Positions 1 to 5,501 of a stretch of DNA of 6,145 nt are shown here, one piece after another. The notes under the pieces are model-generated. The model searched no databases. It saw nothing but the letters and a program-made list of their open reading frames with translations, and was not told where the DNA came from. A program made the translations under genes and the position numbers. The stretch is taken from positions 1 to 6,145 of the forward strand of contig JABXKX010000551.1 in assembly GCA_013619035.1 (NCBI GenBank). Direction: 5' to 3'. This stretch comes from Peptostreptococcaceae bacterium. GTDB taxonomy: Bacteria > Bacillota_A > Clostridia > Peptostreptococcales > Acidaminobacteraceae. Within the stretch, counting starts at the first letter, position 1. Each line of letters begins with the position of its first letter.

Positions 1-885
1 GTTCAAAGATTCATTAAAAAACATGATTTGAAATCTGCTAGAAACTTAAATATCAAAGATCGTAAAGCCTTTGAAGAACCTTATTTTGGCGCTATGTGGC
101 AAGCAGACACTTGTTACTTACCTTATATCTCTGAAGATGGTAAAAAGCGTCGTACTTATCTAATTATGATTCTTGATGACCATTCTAGATTTATCGTTGG
201 TGGTCAAATATTTTACAATGACAATGCTTACAACTTCCAACAAGTACTTAAGAATGCTGTTGCTACTTATGGGATTCCTCATAAATTGTACCTTGATAAT
301 GGGAGTAATTACATTGATAAACAACTGGCTCTTATCTGTGGTTCTATCGGTACTGTAAAGCTCCACACTCCAGTTAGAGACGGGGCTAGCAAAGGTAAAG
401 TAGAACGGAATTTCAGAACACTCCGTGACCGTTGGTTAAATGGCTTAGATACAACTACAATCACTTCTCTAGAAGCCTTTAATGAACTTCTGAACGATTA
501 TATTAGAAAGCATAACACAACTGAACATAGCGCGATTAAAGATACACCGATGAATCGTTTCATCCGTACCAATGGACAAATTAAAGTACCAAAATCTCAT
601 GAATGGTTAGATGAATCTTTCCATAATAGGGTTGAAAGAAAAGTAAACAATGATGCATGTATTTCTATCAACAAAAACTATTATGATGCACCACAACAGT
701 TTATTGGTATGAAAGTACAAGTCAGGTTTTTACCTGGTTCTATGGAGGAGGCTTATATCCTGTATGATGATAAACATTATCCAATCATTGCAACTGATAA
801 ACTTGCTAATTCAAGAACCAAACGTAATAACCCACATAATAACTTAGATTATTCTAAAAGAAAGGTTGGTGACAATCATGTTTAA
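1..885 (+). CDS. DDE transposase, TniA/TnsB/IS481-like (5' end outside window)
   Basis: This is a DNA-strand-transfer transposase of the retroviral-integrase fold. The frame is open from base 1 with no start codon of its own, so the N-terminal helix-turn-helix part lies outside the window. A TTG at 28 is an internal codon and not a credible start. Counting from base 1, the catalytic triad is visible as D36 (WQADT), D99 (LDNGS) and E135 (GKVER). The last two are separated by 35 residues, the classic D(35)E spacing. About residues 190-270, with the NKNYYDAP and VRFLPGS segments, resemble the Mu-transposase C-terminal beta-barrel domain. The stop overlaps the next gene, an AAA ATPase, by 8 bases. 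This pairing is typical of TniA/TniB or TnsB/TnsC-type modules, where the ATPase selects the target and activates the transposase. The integrase fold is clear; the exact IS family is not assigned. Confidence 0.93.
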   Translation, partial: VQRFIKKHDLKSARNLNIKDRKAFEEPYFGAMWQADTCYLPYISEDGKKRRTYLIMILDDHSRFIVGGQIFYNDNAYNFQQVLKNAVATYGIPHKLYLDNGSNYIDKQLALICGSIGTVKLHTPVRDGASKGKVERNFRTLRDRWLNGLDTTTITSLEAFNELLNDYIRKHNTTEHSAIKDTPMNRFIRTNGQIKVPKSHEWLDESFHNRVERKVNNDACISINKNYYDAPQQFIGMKVQVRFLPGSMEEAYILYDDKHYPIIATDKLANSRTKRNNPHNNLDYSKRKVGDNHV

Positions 886-1684
886 ATCCTTCTATGGACT
901 ATCTCATAATCCCTTTGATAAACAACTCTTAAAAGAGTCGGATTCCTTTGAATCTAAGGATCATAAGGCTATGATTGATCGCTTGAATTACCTAAAGGAC
1001 ATACGAGGACTTGGTGTTTTTACTGCCAGACCTGGTATGGGTAAATCCTACTCTCTTAGATGTTTTGCTAAATCTCTTAATCAAAGTCTCTATCAAATGC
1101 AGTATATCTGTCTTTCGACGGTTTCTGTTTCTGAATTTTATAAGCAGCTTTGTACTTCACTTGGTTTAGAAATTAAAGGTGGTAAAACTACCATGTTTAA
1201 AAGTATTCAAGAACGTATTTATTACCTCTACAAAGAGAAAAGAAAACCGCTAATTATTGCAATCGATGAGGCACAATATCTAAATTCAGGCATTCTAAAA
1301 GATCTAAAAATGCTTATGAATCATGGTTATGATTCACTTAACTGTTTTACTTTAATCATTGCAGGAGAACCTCATTTGAACCACACTTTAGAAAAACCTG
1401 TACATGAAGCTTTAAGACAAAGAATCACTGTACATTACAATTATAATGGTCTAGACGATAGTGAAGTCTCTGCATATATTTCTCATAAACTATCCATTGC
1501 AGGTTCTAGTAAAACAATCATTGAAGATGCCGCAATAAGTGCAGCTCACAGCTATAGTCGTGGTAATCCACGATTAATAGATAATGTCATGACTTTTGCA
1601 CTCGATCTTGGTGCACAACTAAAAAAAGAAGTAATCGATGCAGAAACCATGATGTTAGCTATCGATGCTCAATCATTATTCTAA
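878..1684 (+). CDS. ExeA/TniB/TnsC-like AAA ATPase of the transposition module
   Basis: This 268-residue protein is the likely ATP-dependent partner of the upstream transposase, used for target capture and activation. I chose the ATG at 878 because MFKSFYGLSHNPFDK matches the usual ExeA-family opening (M-x-x-x-F-G-L-x-x-x-P-F). It is reached by a short overlap (ATG inside the end of the transposase), which favours translational coupling. An in-frame TTG at 866 would add four residues but has no better support. Walker A is ARPGMGKS at residues 50-57, with Ala where the consensus has the first Gly. Walker B is LIIAIDEAQ, with D130 and E131. A GNPRLID segment near residue 225 fits the sensor-2/lid region of this family. 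ExeA-like ATPases also occur in secretion systems, but the neighbouring DDE transposase makes a transposition role much more likely here. No TniQ or resolvase gene follows. Confidence 0.9.
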   Translation: MFKSFYGLSHNPFDKQLLKESDSFESKDHKAMIDRLNYLKDIRGLGVFTARPGMGKSYSLRCFAKSLNQSLYQMQYICLSTVSVSEFYKQLCTSLGLEIKGGKTTMFKSIQERIYYLYKEKRKPLIIAIDEAQYLNSGILKDLKMLMNHGYDSLNCFTLIIAGEPHLNHTLEKPVHEALRQRITVHYNYNGLDDSEVSAYISHKLSIAGSSKTIIEDAAISAAHSYSRGNPRLIDNVMTFALDLGAQLKKEVIDAETMMLAIDAQSLF

Positions 1685-1693
1685 ATTTACTGA

Positions 1694-1717
1694 GGCTATG
1701 GCAATTTTGTCATAGTC
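1694..1717 (+). terminator. Weak hairpin terminator after the transposition genes
   Basis: The arms GGCTATG (1694-1700) and CATAGTC (1711-1717) pair with one G-U wobble, and pairing may extend into the loop. The sequence TTATTTC follows on the + strand, so the T-tract is poor. It lies 10 bases after the ATPase stop. The minus-strand reading has no T-tract, so it probably serves the + strand genes. The rest of 1718-1794 should hold the right end of the element, but the end cannot be placed without the left end. Confidence 0.45.
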
Positions 1718-1794
1718 TTATTTCATACAACAAAAAATTATTGCATCAAACAAACCTATGAGAAAGTGTCGTTCTAATGATTATAATCTGTAGT

Positions 1795-2667
1795 TCAGGC
1801 ACCAATGTGTTGTTCCAACGAATTACCACGATAAAATAACTGGTCGTTTATACCGGTAGCAATTCGTCGCTCAACAGTCCTTTTAGTCGATCGTTTCTGT
1901 TTAATTAACATACCCAAATAGGTTGGAATCATTGCTCTTAATCGTACAAATCTTTTTTTATCATCTAATGCTCTAAAAAGCCACTCTAATCCTACCCTTT
2001 GCCATAATTCAGGAGCTCTTTTTACAACACCGGCTACTGTGTCTAATGCACCACCATTCCCAATCATGGCTTTTACATTTAGTTGATCTTTATACGAATG
2101 CATAAACCTCTCTTGTTTTGAAATACCTAAACACACAATTAAGTAGTCTGCATTTGAGTTTGCAATCTCTTCGACTATAGCCAGCTCATCTTCCTTTTGG
2201 TAGTAACCACTTCTAAATCCAGCAATTTTAATACCAGGAAACTGTTTTTTAAACTCTTCAGCAGCTTTTTCAGCTATTCCTTCTGCAGCACCAAATAAAA
2301 ATATACTGCCCTCTTGCTTTGCTAAACGTTCGACAACTGCCATAGTAAAATTTAAACCACCAATCTTCTCTTTCAGAGATTTATTTAAGAAACGTGCTCC
2401 ATAAATAACTCCTATACCATCTGGAATGCACAAATCAGCATTATTTAAAATAACCGAAAACTCTGAATCTTTATGGGCAGTAACTAAGAATTCAGGATTC
2501 GGAGTTACTATAATATTTCCTTTTCTCATATCTGATGAGAAAAAATATTCAAAACTGTATTCTAGTACTTCATCAAGCGTCATATTGCAAATATCAATTC
2601 CTAAAACATTGATTTTTTCCATTAAGTCTCCCTTATCTGTCTTAATGCATATCTTTTGCATTGCCAT
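1795..2667 (-). CDS. tagA: WecG/TagA/CpsF-family glycosyltransferase
   Basis: The family (CAZy GT26) transfers N-acetylmannosamine, or a related sugar, onto undecaprenyl-diphospho-GlcNAc at the inner face of the membrane. This is an early committed step of wall teichoic acid or another surface polysaccharide. Recognisable blocks are VTPNPEFL, ADLCIPDGIGV, LFGAAEG, IKIAGFRSGYY, LIVCLGISKQE, IGNGGALDTVAG, KRAPELWQRVGLEWLFR. The Thr of VTPNPE and the Asp of PDG correspond to the catalytic Thr and Asp described for Thermoanaerobacter TagA. A basic C-terminal part (about residues 243-275) fits the membrane-associating appendage. The last roughly 25 residues look non-conserved. Two starts are possible: ATG 2667 with AAGGAG seven bases upstream (290 aa), and ATG 2622 with GGGAG five bases upstream (275 aa). 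The shorter form matches the family N-terminus (MEKINVLGI) better; the longer one has the stronger ribosome site. The gene converges on the transposition module 110 bases away. The exact acceptor and polymer are not determinable here. Confidence 0.92.
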   Translation of the reverse strand: MAMQKICIKTDKGDLMEKINVLGIDICNMTLDEVLEYSFEYFFSSDMRKGNIIVTPNPEFLVTAHKDSEFSVILNNADLCIPDGIGVIYGARFLNKSLKEKIGGLNFTMAVVERLAKQEGSIFLFGAAEGIAEKAAEEFKKQFPGIKIAGFRSGYYQKEDELAIVEEIANSNADYLIVCLGISKQERFMHSYKDQLNVKAMIGNGGALDTVAGVVKRAPELWQRVGLEWLFRALDDKKRFVRLRAMIPTYLGMLIKQKRSTKRTVERRIATGINDQLFYRGNSLEQHIGA

Positions 2668-2752
2668 AAATAATCTCCTTATATATTATCCTATTACTCA
2701 TTAATTCGCAAACTACGTAAGACAACACCCCAGAAGCATTCAAAATCACTCA

Positions 2753-2931
2753 CCCCTACATATCAGAATCTTCTTGTTTGACTACTTAAACTTGATAGAT
2801 AAAATGTACATAACACTAAAAGTAACATTGAAAAAATTCGATTTTCACTCACAAATGTATATTATAACACAATAAAAAAGAGTAATCTAATCCACTTTTT
2901 GGACTAGACTGCTCTTAATTTTTATTATTTT
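2753..2931. repeat. Composite intergenic repeat, copy A
   Basis: The head matches copy B (3743-4048). Position 2761 aligns to 3751 with two mismatches over the first 24 bases (ATCAGAATCTTCT, GTTTGACTA). A variable 7-8 bases follows, then 23 identical bases (2792-2814 and 3783-3805) that end in ATGTACATAAC. The tail, a terminator-like hairpin followed by TTAATTTTTATTA, is also shared. The middle differs: copy A holds only a degenerate second ATGTATAT site at about 2855. It sits downstream of the metallopeptidase gene and upstream of tagA, filling most of the 281-base gap 2668-2948. I saw no convincing tagA promoter in that gap. Confidence 0.8.
2873..2914 (-). terminator. Intrinsic terminator of the metallopeptidase gene
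   Basis: On the minus strand GAGCAGTCTAGTCC pairs with GGATTAGATTACTC (14 positions: one mismatch, two G-U wobbles) around a 7-base loop, and a run of six T follows. It starts 35 bases after the metallopeptidase stop. The + strand side also has TTAATTTTTATTATTTT, so it may stop transcription both ways. The G-U pairs form in the minus-strand RNA but would be A-C mismatches in the + strand RNA, so it is better built for the minus strand. Confidence 0.85.
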
Positions 2932-2948
2932 CAGCTCATATGGCTTCC

Positions 2949-3320
2949 TTAACCTTTACGATTTAAGTACTTCTCAATAAAGCTACTATCCTCGATTTCA
3001 AGACCGTGTTCTCCTGCAAGTGATTCTAGATGATGTATAAACTCATGCTTCAATGTATGTATAAGCTTAGCCTTCAATGTTTCATGATTAAGTAATCCAA
3101 ATAACCGCACAAAAGATCCGTAGTAAATTACTATATATCTGCCCATCATCCTGTCAACATGGTATTCTCCCAATATATAAAGGTCATTTCTTTGACTCAC
3201 AGGACTCTGTTTTTCCTCAGGTAATAATATAATTCCTCCATTTAGTTTATCATAAAGTTCTCTAGGAAAATCATTAGCTATTTCTTCAAGCATTGCTTCC
3301 ACCTCTTCAATTGCAATCAT
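2949..3320 (-). CDS. Small HEXXH metallopeptidase (zincin family, PF06262-like)
   Basis: This 123-residue, probably cytosolic protein carries HEFIHHLE at residues 92-99, a zinc-binding HEXXH motif in the C-terminal third. Acidic residues follow at 104-111 (E104, E108, E110, D111) that could supply the third zinc ligand. The opening helix (IEEVEAMLEEIANDFP), a central LGEYHVDRMMGRYIVIYYGSF strand region and the late HEXXH match the order and size of the small 'metallopeptidase family protein' group. No signal peptide or membrane segment is present. The natural substrate of this group is unknown. The start ATG at 3320 has AGGAG eight bases upstream. The ATG shares its A with the stop codon of a 39-codon ORF (TGATG), so translation is probably coupled. 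The gene is followed by its own terminator and lies between the two copies of a composite repeat. Confidence 0.85.
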   Translation of the reverse strand: MIAIEEVEAMLEEIANDFPRELYDKLNGGIILLPEEKQSPVSQRNDLYILGEYHVDRMMGRYIVIYYGSFVRLFGLLNHETLKAKLIHTLKHEFIHHLESLAGEHGLEIEDSSFIEKYLNRKG

Positions 3321-3439
3321 CAGATAAACTCCTTTCGGATCATGTATTCAGTATACAATCTATTATCGGCACCATTATTTATGTACATCAAAATGTGATA
3401 ATATTCCCCTGCATTCAATATGCGAGCTTTTCTTTCCAT
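3320..3439 (-). CDS. 39-codon ORF coupled to the metallopeptidase gene
   Basis: ATG at 3439 is preceded by AAGGAAGG with a 9-10 base gap. The frame stays open for 39 codons and ends in TGA, whose last base is the first base of the metallopeptidase ATG. That overlap and the ribosome site suggest real translation, at least as a coupling leader. The peptide begins MERKARILNAGEYYHI. This resembles the N-terminus of Y1 (REP-associated/IS200-like) transposases, which typically read M-x-RKxR-x4-G-x-YHI, but the RGNxR and catalytic parts are absent. It could be a leader peptide, a small independent protein, or a truncated transposase relic that now feeds ribosomes to the next gene. The ORF also contains an ATGTACAT site (3381-3388). 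Confidence 0.45.
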   Translation of the reverse strand: MERKARILNAGEYYHILMYINNGADNRLYTEYMIRKEFI

Positions 3440-3742
3440 TTTTATTGTTCCTTCCTTAGTTATATCATATACCAGAAGATTTTAGTGTTTAGATAAAACC
3501 GTATTTAATGATTCAGTTATTGTAAGAACAGTGTTTGTTACTATTTTACCCCATTTCATACTAAGCTACCAAGATTTGTTCGGATTAATGTCAATAACTA
3601 CTTGTTCCATATCATATAATAGATGTTTCAATATATAATACGCATCTCATTACCGAAATGCCTTCTGTCATTATACAGATTTTACTTTAGCGAGTAGTGA
3701 GCAACACTCCATATGTGTCGAGTTTTTATTCGATTTAGTGTT
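3440..3742. other. Gene-poor stretch upstream of the metallopeptidase unit
   Basis: No intact gene is supported here. On the minus strand there is a TATAAT box at 3670-3675 without a good -35, and an interrupted short reading frame at 3482-3646. AT content is high. The promoter for the metallopeptidase unit should lie here (for example near the TATGATATAAC stretch at about 3459-3470), but no -35/-10 pair is convincing. Confidence 0.5.
3482..3646 (-). pseudogene. Possible gene remnant with an in-frame TAG
   Basis: On the minus strand one frame is open from 3646 to 3482 except for a single TAG at 3566-3568. The upstream part gives 26 residues ending in VVIDINPNKSW; the downstream part holds MKWGKIVTNTVLTITESLN and ends in TAA. 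The composition resembles a protein rather than random AT-rich translation, but no start with a ribosome site is visible and I do not recognise the family. Open frames of this size can occur by chance. Confidence 0.2.
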
Positions 3743-3794
3743 CCCACACAAATCAGAATCTTCTAGTTTGACTATAAGAAGTTTGATAGATAAA

Positions 3795-3867
3795 ATGTAC
3801 ATAACGTTAAACCCTTTGCTATACAAGAGGTTGAGCATCACTACTATTCAATTATCATTTTGTACAT
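3795..3867. repeat. Palindromic element homologous to copy C
   Basis: The element starts ATGTACATAACG and ends TTTTGTACAT, giving ATGTACA-type terminal inverted repeats. The inner hairpin is AACCCTTTG (3810-3818), loop CTATA, CAAGAGGTT (3824-3832). The right half aligns closely with 5530-5573. Relative to copy C the outer stem changes from AGCC/GGCT to AACC/GGTT, a compensatory G-C to A-T change that supports selection or common ancestry of the fold. Confidence 0.7.
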
Positions 3868-3968
3868 TCTTTATAACCTTTGCCGAAAATGATAATTAGA
3901 CAAAAAAATGTACATTATAAGACTAAAACCTACATCCATAAAGTACTTTATTAGATCAAAAATGTACA
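3796..3968 (+). repeat. Cluster of ATGTACAT sites
   Basis: TGTACA occurs at 3796-3801, 3861-3866, 3909-3914 and 3963-3968. Three of the four (3796, 3909, 3963) read in the same orientation as TAGA, two variable bases, an A-run, ATGTACAT and an A/T-rich end, so they resemble direct iterons spaced about 50-110 bases. The site at 3861 is better read in the opposite orientation. Similar sites are at 2805 and, degenerate, 2856. They could be binding sites for a transposase or a regulator; which is not decided by the sequence. Confidence 0.5.
3850..3897. repeat. Perfect 12-base inverted repeat
   Basis: AATTATCATTTT (3850-3861) and AAAATGATAATT (3886-3897) are exact reverse complements separated by 24 bases. 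They lie within copy B and overlap the right end of the palindromic element. No T-tract follows in either direction, so it is not an obvious terminator. Confidence 0.75.
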
Positions 3969-3994
3969 TAATCCCCAATATTCTGCATATATAG

Positions 3995-4032
3995 AAAGAG
4001 CAATCTAATCTTTTTTTCAGACTAGGCTGCTC
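3995..4032 (-). terminator. Intrinsic terminator in the tail of copy B
   Basis: On the minus strand GAGCAGCCTAGTC pairs with GATTAGATTGCTC (one mismatch, two wobbles) around a loop containing seven A, followed by a short TTT. It is homologous to the terminator of copy A. It lies 126 bases beyond the zinc-ribbon gene stop, so it would end that transcript. The + strand side has TTAATTTTTATTACTTTT, so it is probably bidirectional. Confidence 0.75.
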
Positions 4033-4111
4033 TTAATTTTTATTACTTTTCTCCCCTGCGTCCTTCATTTGTAGGGGTGATTACACAAAGTAATTCTTAT
4101 ATCGGAAGAAC

Positions 4112-4133
4112 ATCAGCGACGTTGTCTGCTGAT
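4112..4133 (-). other. Strong hairpin just after the zinc-ribbon gene
   Basis: ATCAGC-GAC (4112-4120) pairs with GTC-T-GCTGAT (4124-4133) around a 3-base GTT loop, with one bulged T. It begins 25 bases past the stop codon of the zinc-ribbon gene on the minus strand. No T-run follows, so it may protect the 3' end of the mRNA or be a poor terminator. Confidence 0.5.
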
Positions 4134-4157
4134 ACATCAACCTTGTAGCAACTTATA

Positions 4158-4508
4158 CTAAGATTCATGTGTATACACAAATTGTTCCATCAAGGCCTTG
4201 GCATCTTCTAACTGATCACTCGACACAAAAATTGAAGTTCCATCTGTACCAGGTTCTATAAGCAGAGTCTTGTAAGGACCATTGCCTTCGTAATGAACAT
4301 ATGTCTCTATTCCATTGGAATTTAGGTAAGCTGTAAATACATCAGCTTCCACATTGTCGAAAATATGTGTCAACACCTCGAAATCTCCACTCACCATGTC
4401 ATCAAAGTCATGTGCAGAGACATCGACATCTGATAAGGATGCACCACATTTTGGACAAGCTTCCATTGTATCTTCACACTCTATCTCACAATTATTGCAC
4501 CATTTCAT
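4158..4508 (-). CDS. Zinc-ribbon protein with DUF2007-like domain
   Basis: This is a 116-residue soluble protein. The N-terminus is a zinc ribbon: C4-x2-C7 and C18-x2-C21 (WCNNCE and ACPKCG). A second part, about residues 43-113, resembles the DUF2007 'putative signal-transducing' domain. It contains EADVFTAYLNSNGIETYV, a helix-strand unit, then TSIFVSSDQLEDAKALMEQF, the usual strand plus helix of the domain end. Proteins of this type are common in Bacillota; their biochemical role is not established, and ligand or protein binding is only inferred. The start ATG at 4508 has AGAGG seven bases upstream. The gene stands alone, with a terminator hairpin upstream (4577-4626) and others downstream. 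No membrane segment is present. Confidence 0.8.
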   Translation of the reverse strand: MKWCNNCEIECEDTMEACPKCGASLSDVDVSAHDFDDMVSGDFEVLTHIFDNVEADVFTAYLNSNGIETYVHYEGNGPYKTLLIEPGTDGTSIFVSSDQLEDAKALMEQFVYTHES

Positions 4509-4576
4509 CTTATGCCTCTTTTCATACTTTTTGTTTTCCCTTCTATAAGTATTCCTATATTAATTATTCTTACCCA

Positions 4577-4626
4577 AAATAAGAGTTACCCCTTCAAATT
4601 TTAATCTGAAGGGATAACTCTTATTT
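4577..4626. terminator. Long bidirectional hairpin between the zinc-ribbon and membrane-protein genes
   Basis: AAATAAGAGTTA (4577-4588) pairs perfectly with TAACTCTTATTT (4615-4626). After a single C/A mismatch, CCCTTCA (4590-4596) pairs with TGAAGGG (4607-4613) around a 10-base AT-rich loop, for 19 pairs in all. U-rich bases follow on both strands. It sits upstream of the zinc-ribbon gene and beyond the dedicated terminator of the membrane-protein gene. It may be a backup terminator or a leader structure. Confidence 0.75.
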
Positions 4627-4710
4627 ATACTTCCATCGCACTCTACATGCGTTATTTGGGGGTGGCAGATAAATTAAGTGCTATATAAGAGCAAAAACGA
4701 AATGAACATG

Positions 4711-4738
4711 AAAAAGCGTTAGTCGAAATAACTAACGC
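4711..4738 (-). terminator. Intrinsic terminator of the membrane-protein gene
   Basis: On the minus strand GCGTTAGT (4738-4731) pairs perfectly with ACTAACGC (4723-4716) around a 7-base loop, followed by TTTTT (4715-4711). It begins 17 bases after the stop codon at 4755. This is a textbook terminator in the correct orientation. Confidence 0.9.
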
Positions 4739-4754
4739 GTTTTAAGCAAAATTA

Positions 4755-5183
4755 CTATGAATTCATAGGATGATTATTCGAAACTTTTTTTCTTTTACTC
4801 TTGCCAAATTCATTTAGTAGCACATACGCTAATAGAAGGCACATTGCAGTATCCAAAGGAATAACTATTGCAAACGACTTTCCATAAGTGTACTTCATGG
4901 CGAATATACATACGACAACAAGGTACACCTTCTCAAGTATCGCAAATAAAACCAACGGAATTCTCCAGTTTTCTTTAAACGCTGATATTATCAGGAACAC
5001 ACCCAAAATAAATACAGACGCACTCCAATGCCTTATGATAATATCATAATCTTGAACAAAGTCCAATTTAAAGAGCTTTTCTAGGAATAACTCGGGTGAA
5101 ATTGAAATCGCCCCTAATCCTGCGGTCATCAAACCACATACAATAAGTATCAATCTTGTGCTTCGTTCAGAATATTTTTTCAT
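4755..5183 (-). CDS. Small four-helix integral membrane protein, unknown function
   Basis: This 142-residue protein has four predicted hydrophobic segments, at about residues 8-28 (LILIVCGLMTAGLGAISI), 52-69 (SASVFILGVFLIISAF), 74-96 (RIPLVLFAILEKVYLVVVC) and 103-126 (FAIVIPLDTAMCLLLAYVLL). The basic tail GKSKRKK suggests a cytoplasmic C-terminus. Notable polar residues inside or next to the helices are the RHW at about 51-53, the E/K pair in AILEKVY and the Asp of PLDTA; they could matter for function. I do not recognise the family. The start ATG at 5183 has a perfect AGGAGG six bases upstream. The gene has its own terminator 17 bases downstream. It is separated from yneA by 404 bases, so it is unlikely to be part of a yneA operon. 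Confidence 0.85.
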   Translation of the reverse strand: MKKYSERSTRLILIVCGLMTAGLGAISISPELFLEKLFKLDFVQDYDIIIRHWSASVFILGVFLIISAFKENWRIPLVLFAILEKVYLVVVCIFAMKYTYGKSFAIVIPLDTAMCLLLAYVLLNEFGKSKRKKVSNNHPMNS

Positions 5184-5501
5184 GTTCTTCCTCCTCTTAT
5201 GATAGTTATATAGAGTTCACTCTCTATTAATTAATAAAATGTGTTCCTAAGGGGTACCTATATATTAGGTACTAGGTAATTGCTATTTCTCCTTCATTCA
5301 TACCCCAGAATAACAAGTAGAACCATCTTCATTATACCCAAACATAGTTCTACAAACCGTTAATTCTAGATCTTCCTTTACCAACGGAAAAAGGAACTTA
5401 AACCCTAGTTCTACCTCTCCTTATATATTACGAATCAGAATTCGATAGTTTTGGCACCAGGCAACTTATATATAATAAAATAGTGTACATCTTTTAAAAT
5501 T
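5184..5501. other. Long leader/intergenic region before the membrane-protein gene
   Basis: No gene is firmly supported. The region holds a 19-base palindrome (5254-5272), an AGAGT-TC-ACTCT dyad (5212-5223), and GTAGAAC/GTTCTAC motifs at 5317-5323, 5347-5353 and 5408-5414. One minus-strand frame is open from 5420 to 5298 (40 codons, with C-rich ending VCRTMFGYNEDGSTCYSGV). It has no acceptable start codon behind the AAGGAG at about 5415-5421, so it may be a gene relic or chance. Confidence 0.45.
5254..5272. promoter_or_regulatory. Perfect palindrome, candidate operator
   Basis: GTACCTA (5254-5260) and TAGGTAC (5266-5272) are exact reverse complements around TATAT. The palindrome lies 71 bases upstream of the membrane-protein start, in a plausible position for a repressor site, and no T-run follows to make it a terminator. 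The binding protein is not recognisable. Confidence 0.4.

Larger units (their letters stand above)
3743..4048. repeat. Composite intergenic repeat, copy B
   Basis: Head and tail match copy A at 2753-2931, in the same orientation and about 990 bases apart, with the metallopeptidase unit between them. Copy B is about 130 bases longer. The extra middle contains a palindromic element shared with copy C, a 12-base perfect inverted repeat and extra ATGTACAT sites. The whole block lies downstream of the zinc-ribbon gene. Confidence 0.8.

Noticed and set aside
2426..2704. 92-codon open frame on the + strand.
   Set aside because: It runs antisense through the well-supported TagA-family gene, has no ribosome site and no recognisable motif.
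2685..2707. TTGCGA and TAATAT with a 17-base gap on the minus strand, as a tagA promoter.
   Set aside because: The implied transcription start would fall in or after the ribosome site; in AT-rich DNA this match is weak.
3743..4048. Repeat cluster considered as a CRISPR array or integron attC sites.
   Set aside because: Spacing and repeat length are irregular, there are no regular spacers, no cas genes and no integron integrase in view.
2750..4080. 11-base inverted repeat TCACCCCTACA (2750-2760) and TGTAGGGGTGA (4070-4080) around the metallopeptidase unit, considered as transposon ends.
   Set aside because: A match of this length is expected a few times by chance in a window this size; no target duplication or transposase lies between them, and the arms do not coincide cleanly with the composite repeat ends.
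4354..4582. Two overlapping + strand open frames of 64 and 71 codons.
   Set aside because: They are antisense to the zinc-ribbon gene, whose cysteine pairs are clear, and their extensions are low-complexity AT-rich translation running into the hairpin.
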